In this document: one piece after another, positions 27,241 through 35,327 of the stretch
How the letters are laid out: each line of letters opens with the position of its first letter
Numbering within the stretch: position 1 is the first letter of the stretch
Source of the DNA: JAFGNB01 sp050304135
Lineage (GTDB): Bacteria > Fibrobacterota > Chitinivibrionia > Chitinivibrionales > Chitinispirillaceae
Length of the DNA: 64,000 bases
Reading direction: 5' to 3'
Assembly (NCBI GenBank): GCA_050304135.1
Contig: JBNLDC010000074.1
Coordinates: 85,518-149,517, forward strand
Translations under genes and position numbers: made by a program
The notes under the pieces: model-generated
The model's input: the letters and a program-made list of their open reading frames with translations, nothing else
Database searches by the model: none
What the model was told of the DNA's origin: nothing

Positions 27241-27268
27241 TGGAAATTATTATAATCAAAACGTCTTT
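27241..27268 (+). promoter_or_regulatory. ECF-type promoter for 27305 gene
   Basis: TGGAAA (27241-27246), 16 nt, GTCTTT (27263-27268). This matches the RpoE-like scheme (GGAA-type -35, TCT-type -10). It predicts a leader of about 30 nt. Confidence 0.65.
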
Positions 27269-27304
27269 TCATAGTGAAAATTGAGAAACCACAAGGAGAC
27301 ACCT

Positions 27305-29152
27305 ATGAAAGTATGTTTTTCATTTTTTTTAGTAACAGCATTATTTTCGCTTTCTCTACTTGCGCAGCAACGAAACCCACTGAAACAGCCATTTTCTTCA
27401 CGAGCTATCTGGAATATGCCAATCGGGACAGATGCTGATTATGTGCCTGCCGATATCAAGCCTGCTTCCAGAATCTGGCCGGATGAGGATATCATCATAC
27501 TAAGCTCCAAGGCACCTCGAACTCCAATTTATGAGCATGATGCAGGATGGAACAAAACCCGAGACCGCTGCAGCTCTTCCACTGGAAGATTGCTCCGATC
27601 ACTACCGATACCTCCCGATTTCTTTACCACCGATTACACCGGAATCACGCCAAACCATTCCTGTGGAATACTTGGTACGGATGGAAGAACTCTCTATCAG
27701 AATCAGCCGTTTCACCGGTGTGAGGATATTACCGTAACACAATATGAGTATCCTAAGACGGTTGACCTTTATGGTGACGGGATTCCCGGTTCTCATGGAG
27801 GAAGCGGTCTATCGAGTATCGGCGGCACTATCCGACTCGGCGAACTGGTACCCGGCGGACGAATCCCTCATGTGCTGAAGGTAACACTGTGGTGTTTTGT
27901 GAACTGCTATTATAACGAAGACGAATCGGACAGTAAACCGGGGTTTCGCTGGCCTGCAACAAATGCTGATGGCGTAGCCGATTCCTCCTATCAGGGTTCG
28001 AATCCTGAGGTCCAGATGGGTTCGCTTCTCGCGCTCCTGCCTGGTTTTGAAATTGCAGAACTATATACAGAACCCGGTAAAATCATAGCAACAGCCTTAC
28101 GTGATTATGGAGCCTACATTGCTGATGATGCCGCATGGAACTGTTTTCACTTCGCAACCGAATGGTCGCCGGAGGGTCGTTTGCTGGATGAATTCCGAAA
28201 TAACTGGGGGTTCGATTTCATACAGGACCTTGACTCCAGTAAAGGTACAGATGGAAAGAACTGGCTTAAAGATATTCAAGCCATATGCACCAACCTGCAG
28301 GTTGTACGGAATAATTCGCCTGAAAGTATAGGTGGTGGCGGAACACCACTTGTCCCCCTTACTCCAGAGCTTGAAGAACCAGTGCGAACAGACTCTACCA
28401 ATCTCGTTCGAAATGGTTCCTTCTCAAATGATAAAGAACACTGGGCAGAAGAAATTTGGACACAAGATGGGTATCACGCAAACGTCACTGTTGAAAATGA
28501 CGAACTCCACGCAACACTTACCGACGTACCCGACGTCGACAGCATTTTCAAGATTCAGATAAAACAGATAATCGAAGGATTAGAGCCGAATACTCGCTAT
28601 ATACTGACATTTCGTTATAGAACATCATTACCGGGTTTTATCGTTCAAATTATGAACGATGGACCGGATTACACCTCTGTCGGACTGTATCAAGAGGAAC
28701 GAATTGTCCCATCAACCGACACGTTGTATTACGATGTCAACTTCACCACAATAGATTCCATTCCAGAACAAGTCCGTCTTTCATTTTCGATCGCATCTGG
28801 AGTTGGCGACTTTTTTCTTGATGATGTGGTGCTTAAAAAATGGAAGGACCCAGCAGTATTCACCCAACCGCACACTTCAGAAAAACCGAGTCAGTCGGTA
28901 ACAATTATAGTCGGCACATACAATAAAATCCGGGCATCTGTTCCAGCATACGCAGATCATGTGCAACTATCACTTTTCGATATATCCGGCCGACAGATCC
29001 TTAAATCCCCTGTTTTACCGTCAACTGCAACAATACCGTTTTTCAACAACAGTACCTATGGCTCCGGTGCCTGTTTAATCAGAATAGATGCTTATTGCTG
29101 TAACCGAATAATCAACAGAACAACTACTCCGAATTTTTTTATTAAAAATTAG
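27305..29152 (+). CDS. Secreted multi-domain protein with CBM-like and sorting-like domains
   Basis: A 615-aa protein starting at 27305 (AAGGAG 7 nt upstream; an in-frame ATG at 27281 lies too close to the promoter). A signal peptide spans residues 1-20 (ending SLLAQQ). Residues 20-330 form a domain beginning NPLKQPFSSRAIWNMPIG, seen in secreted proteins of unknown activity, with GSHGGSGLSSIGGTIRLGEL inside. Residues about 365-520 (NLVRNGSFSNDKEHWAEEIW ... FFLDDVVL) resemble a family 4/9 carbohydrate-binding module. The last 80 residues (VQLSLFDISGRQI) resemble type IX secretion or Fibrobacter-type C-terminal sorting domains. It is probably secreted and binds polysaccharide. It has an ECF-type promoter. 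Confidence 0.7.
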   Translation: MKVCFSFFLVTALFSLSLLAQQRNPLKQPFSSRAIWNMPIGTDADYVPADIKPASRIWPDEDIIILSSKAPRTPIYEHDAGWNKTRDRCSSSTGRLLRSLPIPPDFFTTDYTGITPNHSCGILGTDGRTLYQNQPFHRCEDITVTQYEYPKTVDLYGDGIPGSHGGSGLSSIGGTIRLGELVPGGRIPHVLKVTLWCFVNCYYNEDESDSKPGFRWPATNADGVADSSYQGSNPEVQMGSLLALLPGFEIAELYTEPGKIIATALRDYGAYIADDAAWNCFHFATEWSPEGRLLDEFRNNWGFDFIQDLDSSKGTDGKNWLKDIQAICTNLQVVRNNSPESIGGGGTPLVPLTPELEEPVRTDSTNLVRNGSFSNDKEHWAEEIWTQDGYHANVTVENDELHATLTDVPDVDSIFKIQIKQIIEGLEPNTRYILTFRYRTSLPGFIVQIMNDGPDYTSVGLYQEERIVPSTDTLYYDVNFTTIDSIPEQVRLSFSIASGVGDFFLDDVVLKKWKDPAVFTQPHTSEKPSQSVTIIVGTYNKIRASVPAYADHVQLSLFDISGRQILKSPVLPSTATIPFFNNSTYGSGACLIRIDAYCCNRIINRTTTPNFFIKN

Positions 29153-29159
29153 AATGTTG

Positions 29160-29187
29160 TAGAAATTTTCCTACAGGTTGAGTCTTT
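29160..29187 (+). promoter_or_regulatory. ECF-type promoter for CsgG-like gene
   Basis: TAGAAA (29160-29165), 16 nt, GTCTTT (29182-29187). The -35 box lies inside a small inverted repeat TGTAG...CTACA. The predicted leader is about 90 nt. Confidence 0.65.
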
Positions 29188-29282
29188 ATTGATAACCAGA
29201 CGATAAGGGTGCTGGGGTAGAATATGAAATAGTGTTATAGCCCTTGGTTTAAAGGTAACTACCCTCATCAAAGGAGCGTGCC

Positions 29283-30743
29283 ATGAAAAACGTGACCATC
29301 GCAGCACTCATCGTCTCTTTCGTCTGGTTATGCAGTGCCGAACGTCCGCGTATTGTTGTGGCTCCCTTTACCTGTGCCGGAACCTATTGCAGGGATGCTG
29401 CAGCAAGCATGTCCGACAAACTCAATACCGCACTTGCAACAATGGATCGTTTTGAGGTTATTGAACGCAGCAGGCTGGTGCATGTATTCAACGAACAGTC
29501 ATTCGGCATGTCGGGGGCGGTTGACGAAGAAACTGCTGCACGTGCCGGAAAAATAATCGGAGCTCAAATAGTGGTTATGGGCTGCATTAATCAGCTCAGT
29601 TCAGAACGTTCGAAGGAGGGTATATACTCCTTTACACTCTCCGCAGGTATCAAATTTGTTGACGCAGAGACAGGAACCATCAAACGTGCCGTCGAAATTA
29701 GTGAGCGGGGATCCGATGACAATCGAAACAGTGCTTACTTCAATTGCATCAGTAGATGTGCCGCTGCAACCGTTCAGGAAATACGGTTTCTGTATCCTAT
29801 TGATGCGGGGGTGGCACGAATTGACGGCCGTGTCATTTTTCTCAGCCGCGGCAGCAACGATGGAGTAAAACCGGGTATGCGTTTCCGGACGGTCCGGGTC
29901 GGCGAATCAATTTTCGATCCTAAAACCGGCCAGTTACTTGGGACCGAAAAAATTGAAACAGGGTTAATAGAGGTAACCGAAACCGATGAGCAGTACTCAC
30001 GTGCCCGTATTATAAGGCAGAAAAGCAAAATAGAGGTAGGCGATGCCCTCGAAGAAGTACGCAGTACACCGCACACCGGCGTGACCATCGGGTACGGACT
30101 TTGCCGCATCCGCAGTGCCGTCAACAGCCACCCCGGCGCAATATACCCACTCGTCAACCGCAACGGTACCCGTGATACCATCCACCCCGATTTCAGCAAC
30201 CTCTCAGGTGACGAACATTTGCAATCGGTAGTTTTCGGTTTTGAATTTGGCGACCTTACCACAGGTCTTACCACTACCCTTCAGATGGAACTTCTTACCG
30301 GAAACACCGTCAGCGGACTCTTTGGTAACCTTGATTTTTTCTGGAATATTCCGGTAATCCATGGCCACCTCTGGATTCCAATCGGTGCAGGCATTGCACT
30401 CGGCGGCACGTGGATTGATTACCCGTATGCACGGGAATACCAGAGCATGGTGCAGAGTACCACCATTCCCAATGCGGAAAACAGTACCAGCGCCTTCCAA
30501 TTCTGTTTTACCGGCCTGGGTGGACTGCGGACCGGTACCGAAAAGTTGAGTATTTACTGCCTTGCAGGCTGGCGGTTCGCCCCCACCCACGACAACTGGA
30601 AAATCTCATACACTTCTACCGAGCGAAACAGTGACGGTAATAAAATTGAAAAAGATCTGTCTCTTGATAGTGAATACCGCCCGTTCTCGGTATTTCGCAT
30701 TAACGGTTTTTACCTCCGGGCAGGTTTAGCGCTGGGGTTCTAA
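29283..30743 (+). CDS. CsgG/FlgO-like envelope protein
   Basis: A 486-aa protein with signal peptide 1-19 (ending LCSA). The next 160 residues match the CsgG fold: RIVVAPF, then MSDKLNTALATMDRFEVIERSRLVHVF and AGKIIGAQIVVMGCINQL. Residues 190-260 look like a small beta domain (VIFLSRGSNDGVKPGMRF), and the C-terminal 220 residues are beta-rich and glycine-rich, perhaps a barrel or outer-membrane-associated domain. CsgG-type proteins form export pores or periplasmic adaptors; here the lipobox Cys is lacking, so it is not a classical CsgG lipoprotein. It is transcribed alone from an ECF-type promoter with AAAGGAG before the ATG. Confidence 0.75.
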   Translation: MKNVTIAALIVSFVWLCSAERPRIVVAPFTCAGTYCRDAAASMSDKLNTALATMDRFEVIERSRLVHVFNEQSFGMSGAVDEETAARAGKIIGAQIVVMGCINQLSSERSKEGIYSFTLSAGIKFVDAETGTIKRAVEISERGSDDNRNSAYFNCISRCAAATVQEIRFLYPIDAGVARIDGRVIFLSRGSNDGVKPGMRFRTVRVGESIFDPKTGQLLGTEKIETGLIEVTETDEQYSRARIIRQKSKIEVGDALEEVRSTPHTGVTIGYGLCRIRSAVNSHPGAIYPLVNRNGTRDTIHPDFSNLSGDEHLQSVVFGFEFGDLTTGLTTTLQMELLTGNTVSGLFGNLDFFWNIPVIHGHLWIPIGAGIALGGTWIDYPYAREYQSMVQSTTIPNAENSTSAFQFCFTGLGGLRTGTEKLSIYCLAGWRFAPTHDNWKISYTSTERNSDGNKIEKDLSLDSEYRPFSVFRINGFYLRAGLALGF

Positions 30744-30829
30744 TTGCCACAATTACACATTCGGTAAGTGTACTAAAAGTAATTTTGTATAATACTACAT
30801 GCTGATTAATTAATTCCAAAGGAGACAAC

Positions 30830-31618
30830 ATGGGGTGCGATTTTCAAATAAGCGGACGTCTGCCGGACCCGACAGTCAGGAAAAAATGTCTCGATTTTTT
30901 GAGGGTTTTTAACTCTATGATCCCGCAAGTATCCCCATTAACCTATAAGAATCTAAAAAAAGCGTCAAAGGAACTGGCAACCATTCACCATACCGGCACC
31001 GAAATAACAGCTTTTAACGACCCAATATACGCCAAAACGCCGCTTATCCGTAAGGACAGGTATCCGACCTTTGGTAAAATGGATAATTTTACTGCCGAAT
31101 ATGGTTCGTGTTCTACCACAGCCAGATGGTCGGCAGATTGTTTTGAAGGAGTAATGATTAATGGCATACCAATTATTTTTGATGTACCCGCTGGCGGCGT
31201 TATCTGTTCCCTCCACCGTAAACCGGCCAGGAATGCCAACAATGAGGAGGTTATGGATTGGAACTGGCCCGACTGGCTACTGTTTTCCAAGGAGCGTGGC
31301 CCATGCGACCAGATAGTGGTGTATCCAGCTTGCCACAGCCGTTTTTCATCGGGGGATCCGTTCGTTTTCGTCATGGCAGAACTGTTGAAACTGCGCTTTA
31401 TACCCGATCTGAAAATTGAAGCCGATTATGATGTTGACTATTACCATACCCTATTAAAAATTGTTGGTTACCTGCAGCTTTTTTCACGATGTTCTGAAGA
31501 ATTGCTCCCTAAACTGGCGGTTGAAGCTGCACTGGAAGCAGGGATGATGTATCATTGGAACAGTGAGGCAAAACTGCGAATTTTCGAACGCAATGAGCAG
31601 CGAAAAAAACAACTTTAA
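30830..31618 (+). CDS. Hypothetical cytoplasmic protein
   Basis: A 262-aa protein with an excellent AAAGGAG 6 nt before the ATG, and not recognised. It is rich in aromatic residues and proline (WNWPDWLLFSKE) with scattered cysteines and no signal peptide or TM. Upstream there is a sigma-70-like TATAAT (about 30790) rather than the ECF-type boxes seen on its neighbours, so it is probably regulated differently. Confidence 0.6.
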   Translation: MGCDFQISGRLPDPTVRKKCLDFLRVFNSMIPQVSPLTYKNLKKASKELATIHHTGTEITAFNDPIYAKTPLIRKDRYPTFGKMDNFTAEYGSCSTTARWSADCFEGVMINGIPIIFDVPAGGVICSLHRKPARNANNEEVMDWNWPDWLLFSKERGPCDQIVVYPACHSRFSSGDPFVFVMAELLKLRFIPDLKIEADYDVDYYHTLLKIVGYLQLFSRCSEELLPKLAVEAALEAGMMYHWNSEAKLRIFERNEQRKKQL

Positions 31619-31659
31619 TGTGGTACTGTGATAGAAGATCAGGAAACTTTATAACAAAA

Positions 31660-32187
31660 TCAAGTCCAGATTGCCAACACCCATTCCCACACCTCATACA
31701 GCACCTGGCCGTATCGTTTCAATGCCTCATCGATATTGGTAAATTCAGCCATCTTTTTACCATCGACAAAGATATGGCTCACGGTATTGTTTTTGACTGT
31801 TGCGGTAAGGTACATGAACCCCCTTTTTTCGCCAAGGTATTTGATAATCGGTTGCACTTCCCCCATATCTGCTTTTATATTCACAGTGGAACCAGATCCG
31901 GCAGGTGCTGTTTCGTTGCTTTTTACAATGGCACCCGGAACGCTGGAATCATTTCGATTCTGACAATTATTCTGTTGTAACAGTGCTTTCTTCCTCTCAA
32001 TTGCGGAGCGATAGATCTCATTAAATGCAGCATCATCGGTAATTCGCACAATACTTCCGTCATCGGAAAAGTACTGCTCTACAGCAGTATGATACTCTCT
32101 CAACAGTAGTGCAGTATACCCCTGCTCTCCGACCTTCCGCAGTAACTCATCAGTCGAAAGACTATCCAATTCACTGTATAAATTCAC
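31660..32187 (-). CDS. Hypothetical protein
   Basis: A 175-aa protein, unrecognised. The N-terminal 80 residues are helical and acidic (SLSTDELLRKVGEQGYTALL). A low-complexity linker (about 85-108) joins them to a C-terminal alpha/beta part with MYLTATVKNNTVSHIFVDGKK. No export signal is seen. It follows the 52-aa gene by 38 nt on the same strand and faces the 30830 gene tail to tail. Confidence 0.5.
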   Translation of the reverse strand: MNLYSELDSLSTDELLRKVGEQGYTALLLREYHTAVEQYFSDDGSIVRITDDAAFNEIYRSAIERKKALLQQNNCQNRNDSSVPGAIVKSNETAPAGSGSTVNIKADMGEVQPIIKYLGEKRGFMYLTATVKNNTVSHIFVDGKKMAEFTNIDEALKRYGQVLYEVWEWVLAIWT

Positions 32188-32225
32188 TTTACACCTATTT
32201 TATTAAAATGTTGATGTTACGGGGT

Positions 32226-32384
32226 TCATTTTTTCATTTCCCTCTTCCGTCGCTCACGTACCAACCGTAGTTTTTCTGCGATCCTCAGTTCCACCTCCGG
32301 ATCGGGCGGTGGCGATTTGACCATAGACCGACCGAAAGGAAATGGCAATTTAGATGGCGGATATTTTTTGCTTTCTTTGTTCAT
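32226..32384 (-). CDS. 52-aa basic peptide
   Basis: A short gene with a strong CAGGAGG 8 nt before its ATG, reading MNKESKKYPPSKLPFPFGRS and ending in a very basic helix (RLVRERRKREMKK). Proline-rich start and arginine-rich end suggest a small nucleic-acid- or membrane-binding protein. It is probably co-transcribed with the 175-aa gene. The 205 nt upstream hold no ECF-type promoter. Confidence 0.5.
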   Translation of the reverse strand: MNKESKKYPPSKLPFPFGRSMVKSPPPDPEVELRIAEKLRLVRERRKREMKK

Positions 32385-32590
32385 ATTATGCCTCCTGGTT
32401 CAGTACCGCGTATGGTTTTACACTGCTGATATTCTATTTACAACCACGTATATATTCACAAGGTTTTACTTAAACTAATTGCGATATATCTTCAGGTTAT
32501 TTTTGCTATCCATTGCTTGCTGTTATCGGTCAATCGGAGCCGGTATGGCTACACTGCCCACACCGACCCGATATTCCGCCTGCTGGTATT

Positions 32591-32959
32591 TTATTGGTTC
32601 CCCCCTTCATTTATTGTTTCGGGTATAAACTCCACAACATCCGCTCGTGCAGTGATGATCGTGGCCGTTCCGATAAGAAAGAACACCAGCCGCTTGTCGA
32701 TCACCAGATTCACCAGCGCACGACTCGACCCCTCGGTGAGCGCCGCCTTTTTAACCAGCCTGTCGACCGCTGTAGCAGGGCTGGCCGCAGCTCCGGCCAT
32801 AATGACAAATGCCCCAATCGACCGTGCCGACACATTGCGCTGAACCACCTTGAAATTCGCCTTACTCTGATCGATCGTGACGATACGCTGTTCGGTCAAC
32901 CCTTCAGCAGCAAATACGCATGCACCTACCACCATCACTATTGACAATACCTTAACCAT
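32591..32959 (-). CDS. Small exported protein
   Basis: A 122-aa protein. Residues 1-18 are a signal peptide (LSIVMVVGACVFAAE), and a second hydrophobic stretch lies near 89-103 (RLVFFLIGTATIITA). The middle is alanine-rich. No family was recognised. GGGAGG precedes the ATG. It has an ECF-type promoter and a 13-bp inverted repeat in its leader, which suggests an envelope-stress protein. Confidence 0.6.
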   Translation of the reverse strand: MVKVLSIVMVVGACVFAAEGLTEQRIVTIDQSKANFKVVQRNVSARSIGAFVIMAGAAASPATAVDRLVKKAALTEGSSRALVNLVIDKRLVFFLIGTATIITARADVVEFIPETINEGGNQ

Positions 32960-32969
32960 ACCGACCTCC

Positions 32970-33034
32970 CTTTATCAGGTGAATTATTGCTTTCGTTTTG
33001 ATCGCGACAATTAAATTGCAATCACCTGATAAAG
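32970..33034. promoter_or_regulatory. 13-bp inverted repeat between -10 and ribosome site
   Basis: CTTTATCAGGTGA (32970-32982) and TCACCTGATAAAG (33022-33034) are perfect inverse copies 39 nt apart. The right arm overlaps the -10 box and the left arm abuts the Shine-Dalgarno of the 32959 gene. It could be an operator pair or a leader hairpin. Confidence 0.6.
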
Positions 33035-33058
33035 ACGTCAACACTCTGATATTTTCTA
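33031..33058 (-). promoter_or_regulatory. ECF-type promoter for 32959 gene
   Basis: On the minus strand, TAGAAA (33058-33053), 16 nt, GTCTTT (33036-33031), followed by a leader of about 65 nt. Confidence 0.65.
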
Positions 33059-33152
33059 TGCTTTATTAAACTTTTTTCAGATTGGGTAAACATTTTAAAC
33101 GGAAGGATAAAACAACAAGAGATTTCCTGGTGAACGAAACATGCATACGCAC

Positions 33153-33692
33153 TTAAAGGTTGAATTCTTCCTTGTTGTAAGGAATTCCCGATACCTCGCA
33201 GTGCACTTTCCCGACATAGGTGTTGGGAAAGATGCCGCGGTTGGAGGAGAAAAACTTCGATTCGGTCCAGAGGCAGAGGTTGTCTTTTGTAAGATATTTC
33301 CAGGCCCAGTACGCAGCAGCACCGCTGCGACTCTGACCTTTGTCGCAGTGGATCAGCAGACGGTCGATAGTATCATATTTGTATTTTTCGACAAAAGCCA
33401 CTATTGCACGTGCATCGTCATACGAAAAAAGTCTGAACCCCGGTGCCTCATTCCTTCCCGAGAAACGGTAGCTCATTACCTCATCAAAGGTCACATCACC
33501 GAAAGCAAGAGACAGGCAGTCAATATATCCCAACTCGCGAAGCCGCTCATGGTGGCGGGGCTCACTGATCAGCAGGCCGTCGGCGTGAGTGTTGATTGAT
33601 ATGAGCAGGTTGCGACCGCTGCCTTTTGCATTCGAATCGGTCATACTGTAGGCGAAGGCAGTTCGTGAGATGGTGTAGATTGTGTTGATCAT
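33153..33692 (-). CDS. Tyrosine/dual-specificity-type protein phosphatase
   Basis: A 179-aa protein with the Cys-phosphatase loop LLIHCDKGQSRSGAAA (about 112-127), matching H-C-x5-R-S. The expected general acid is not obvious; Asp residues near 88-92 are candidates. The upstream IDCLSLAFGDV strand fits the family. It probably dephosphorylates proteins, perhaps kinases of the stress response to which the adjacent PP2C belongs. An in-frame GGGAG lies 6-7 nt before the ATG. Its ECF-type promoter has a 15-nt rather than 16-nt spacer. No TM or signal peptide is present. Confidence 0.8.
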   Translation of the reverse strand: MINTIYTISRTAFAYSMTDSNAKGSGRNLLISINTHADGLLISEPRHHERLRELGYIDCLSLAFGDVTFDEVMSYRFSGRNEAPGFRLFSYDDARAIVAFVEKYKYDTIDRLLIHCDKGQSRSGAAAYWAWKYLTKDNLCLWTESKFFSSNRGIFPNTYVGKVHCEVSGIPYNKEEFNL

Positions 33693-33733
33693 TTATTGTC
33701 TCCCTTGCTATTGAGGTTGTTTTCACACCCACT

Positions 33734-33760
33734 ATAGACGGAAGACAATTATTTTTTCCA
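33734..33760 (-). promoter_or_regulatory. ECF-type promoter for phosphatase gene
   Basis: Minus strand TGGAAA (33760-33755), 15 nt, GTCTAT (33739-33734). The predicted leader is about 35 nt. The spacer is one shorter than in the other sites. Confidence 0.55.
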
Positions 33761-33818
33761 CTATTTCTTTACATGTTCAGTTACCCATTCCTTAATGGCG
33801 AAGATGTTCAACAGAACT

Positions 33819-34838
33819 TTACGGATTTCCATACCTGCGGATGGCAGTAATAATAGTATCAAGTACCCTTTTCCCTCCCTGTGGAATTTTTGCCGCTTCG
33901 TCAGCAAGCGCCACCAACGCCCCCTTGCCTATATCTATTGTATGTTTCCCTGAATATGCCAATAGATTCACCACCCGGTCGATGTCATTTTTCCTGGTTG
34001 CAGCAATCAGTTCATCCCTGATGATGGTGTTTGCGGCAAAAAGTTCTATTCCCAAAGTGCGAAAATCATCATCCGATTCCATTACGTTACGCATCCGTTC
34101 GACATCCTCAGAAAGTACCGAAGATTCGCGCATAACCAGTATTGTCGCATCGTCGCGCTGCTCATCACGCACTACTGATTCGTGTTTCTTGAACATTTTA
34201 TCGAGAGAAAGCGCCTGGCACATCCCGGCTACCGTTTGCTCGGTAAAGGATGCACACCCATAGTAACCATCGGTAGCCATTAGTACGGCTCGAATACCTG
34301 CAGTCCCGCACTGCTCTACCGGGGGAACCTCATCGAGCGCACCGATCGCCGTAGTCAAACCGTTACGCATGAGCAGCACTCCCGACGACACCAACATTTT
34401 TCCATCCCTTCCCCGGGCTATAACCGCTTTGCTGTGGTCGACACTCACCTGGTGGAGTTTCGACGATTTGAGGCAGTAGATCCGGGAGTCGCCGCAACTC
34501 ATCCAGAACAAGGTGGCATTTGTATAGTCCCACACTACCGCTACAACCGTGGCGAGCATACGCTTTCCACCGGTTTCGTGGGCCTGCCGTACCCGTTTGT
34601 CGGAAGCAGTTACTGCAGTGGTGAGCCGATCTTCAATCGGAAGGCTGGCAGTGGCGGCAAATGATTCAAAGAACGTATCTACCGTCAGCCGGGAAGCAAG
34701 CCAGTCTTTAGCCGCGCCGCTTACGCCGTCGGATACGCACCCGACGGCGAGGTTACCATCATCGAACTCCCTAAAACCCCAGGCATCACCACAACGGGGT
34801 TTTCCGTAATTGGCAAGCGATAGTGCGGCAAAGTCCAT
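33819..34838 (-). CDS. PP2C-type Ser/Thr phosphatase
   Basis: A 339-aa protein. The PP2C metal-site motifs are present: GDAWGF near residue 17, CVSDGVSG near 34-41, MSCGDSRIYCL near 113-123 and MATDGYYG near 188-195. A C-terminal helical extension of about 110 residues may bind a partner. PP2C enzymes reverse Ser/Thr phosphorylation or act as sigma-factor switch phosphatases. The gene stands as its own transcription unit behind an ECF-type promoter, next to the Cys-dependent phosphatase, so two phosphatase chemistries belong to one presumed regulon. Confidence 0.85.
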   Translation of the reverse strand: MDFAALSLANYGKPRCGDAWGFREFDDGNLAVGCVSDGVSGAAKDWLASRLTVDTFFESFAATASLPIEDRLTTAVTASDKRVRQAHETGGKRMLATVVAVVWDYTNATLFWMSCGDSRIYCLKSSKLHQVSVDHSKAVIARGRDGKMLVSSGVLLMRNGLTTAIGALDEVPPVEQCGTAGIRAVLMATDGYYGCASFTEQTVAGMCQALSLDKMFKKHESVVRDEQRDDATILVMRESSVLSEDVERMRNVMESDDDFRTLGIELFAANTIIRDELIAATRKNDIDRVVNLLAYSGKHTIDIGKGALVALADEAAKIPQGGKRVLDTIITAIRRYGNP

Positions 34839-34879
34839 TTCATCACCTCTTTCTTCTTTTTGTTCTGTTACTACAGGGT

Positions 34880-34907
34880 AAAGACGTTGCGTTTTCTCTA
34901 TTTTCTA
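34880..34907 (-). promoter_or_regulatory. ECF-type promoter for PP2C gene
   Basis: Minus strand TAGAAA (34907-34902), 16 nt, GTCTTT (34885-34880). The predicted leader is about 35 nt. Confidence 0.65.
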
Positions 34908-34935
34908 CCAGACTTCTGTAGTTACACCGGTACTG

Positions 34936-35082
34936 TTAAAAAACCAGCTCCGTTCCTGATCGAGTATCTGCCTCATTACAACAACCGGGTTTGCAACAAA
35001 GCAATGCATCCACTTCGTTCCCTTTAGCATTCTGTGCATCAATATAATTTCCGAGGGCGATTTGTTCAGTTATCCAGTCCAT
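34936..35082 (-). pseudogene. N-terminal remnant of a dual-specificity-type phosphatase
   Basis: A 48-aa frame with AAGGAG before the ATG. It begins MDWITEQIALGNYIDAQNAK and continues VDALLCCKPGCC. The W-I-T-x-x-I-A-x-G-N-Y opening is typical of dual-specificity-like phosphatases, but the domain ends before the catalytic loop and runs into the PP2C promoter region. It is probably a truncated copy; expression as a short peptide cannot be excluded. Confidence 0.45.
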
Positions 35083-35153
35083 ATCTCTCCTTGCTATCGG
35101 TTATTTTTTATCGGGGAGAATATCGGGACAGACACGCTACTGCCTGCCCCATA

Positions 35154-35318
35154 AACCTGCTTTTCGCAATTGGGCTTGAGCGATATGCGAATGAGCATGT
35201 CACAAATTACGTGCAGAGAGCGCAGGCGTGCCCCGGGAGGCACGTTGAACATCTCTGCAATGCAAGGTGGGGCATGATGTTATGCATAGCACCACGTTTC
35301 AACTTTGGAAAGCAGGTT
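35154..35318. ncRNA. Candidate structured RNA or multi-hairpin element
   Basis: A 10-bp outer helix (AACCTGCTTT 35154-35163 with AAAGCAGGTT 35309-35318) encloses several nested helices: ACGT 35209-35212 with ACGT 35294-35297, GCAGAGA 35213-35219 with TCTCTGC 35252-35258, CGTGCC 35227-35232 with GGCACG 35239-35244, and ATGCA 35260-35264 with TGCAT 35283-35287. The nesting is consistent and forms a branched fold. There is no coding potential here. The strand is unknown; a mobile-element end or terminator complex is an alternative. Confidence 0.4.
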
Positions 35319-35327
35319 AACCATATT

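Noticed and set aside
35154..35318. Integron attC site
   Set aside because: The terminal inverted repeats do not match the RYYYAAC/GTTRRRY core pattern and no integrase gene is visible.
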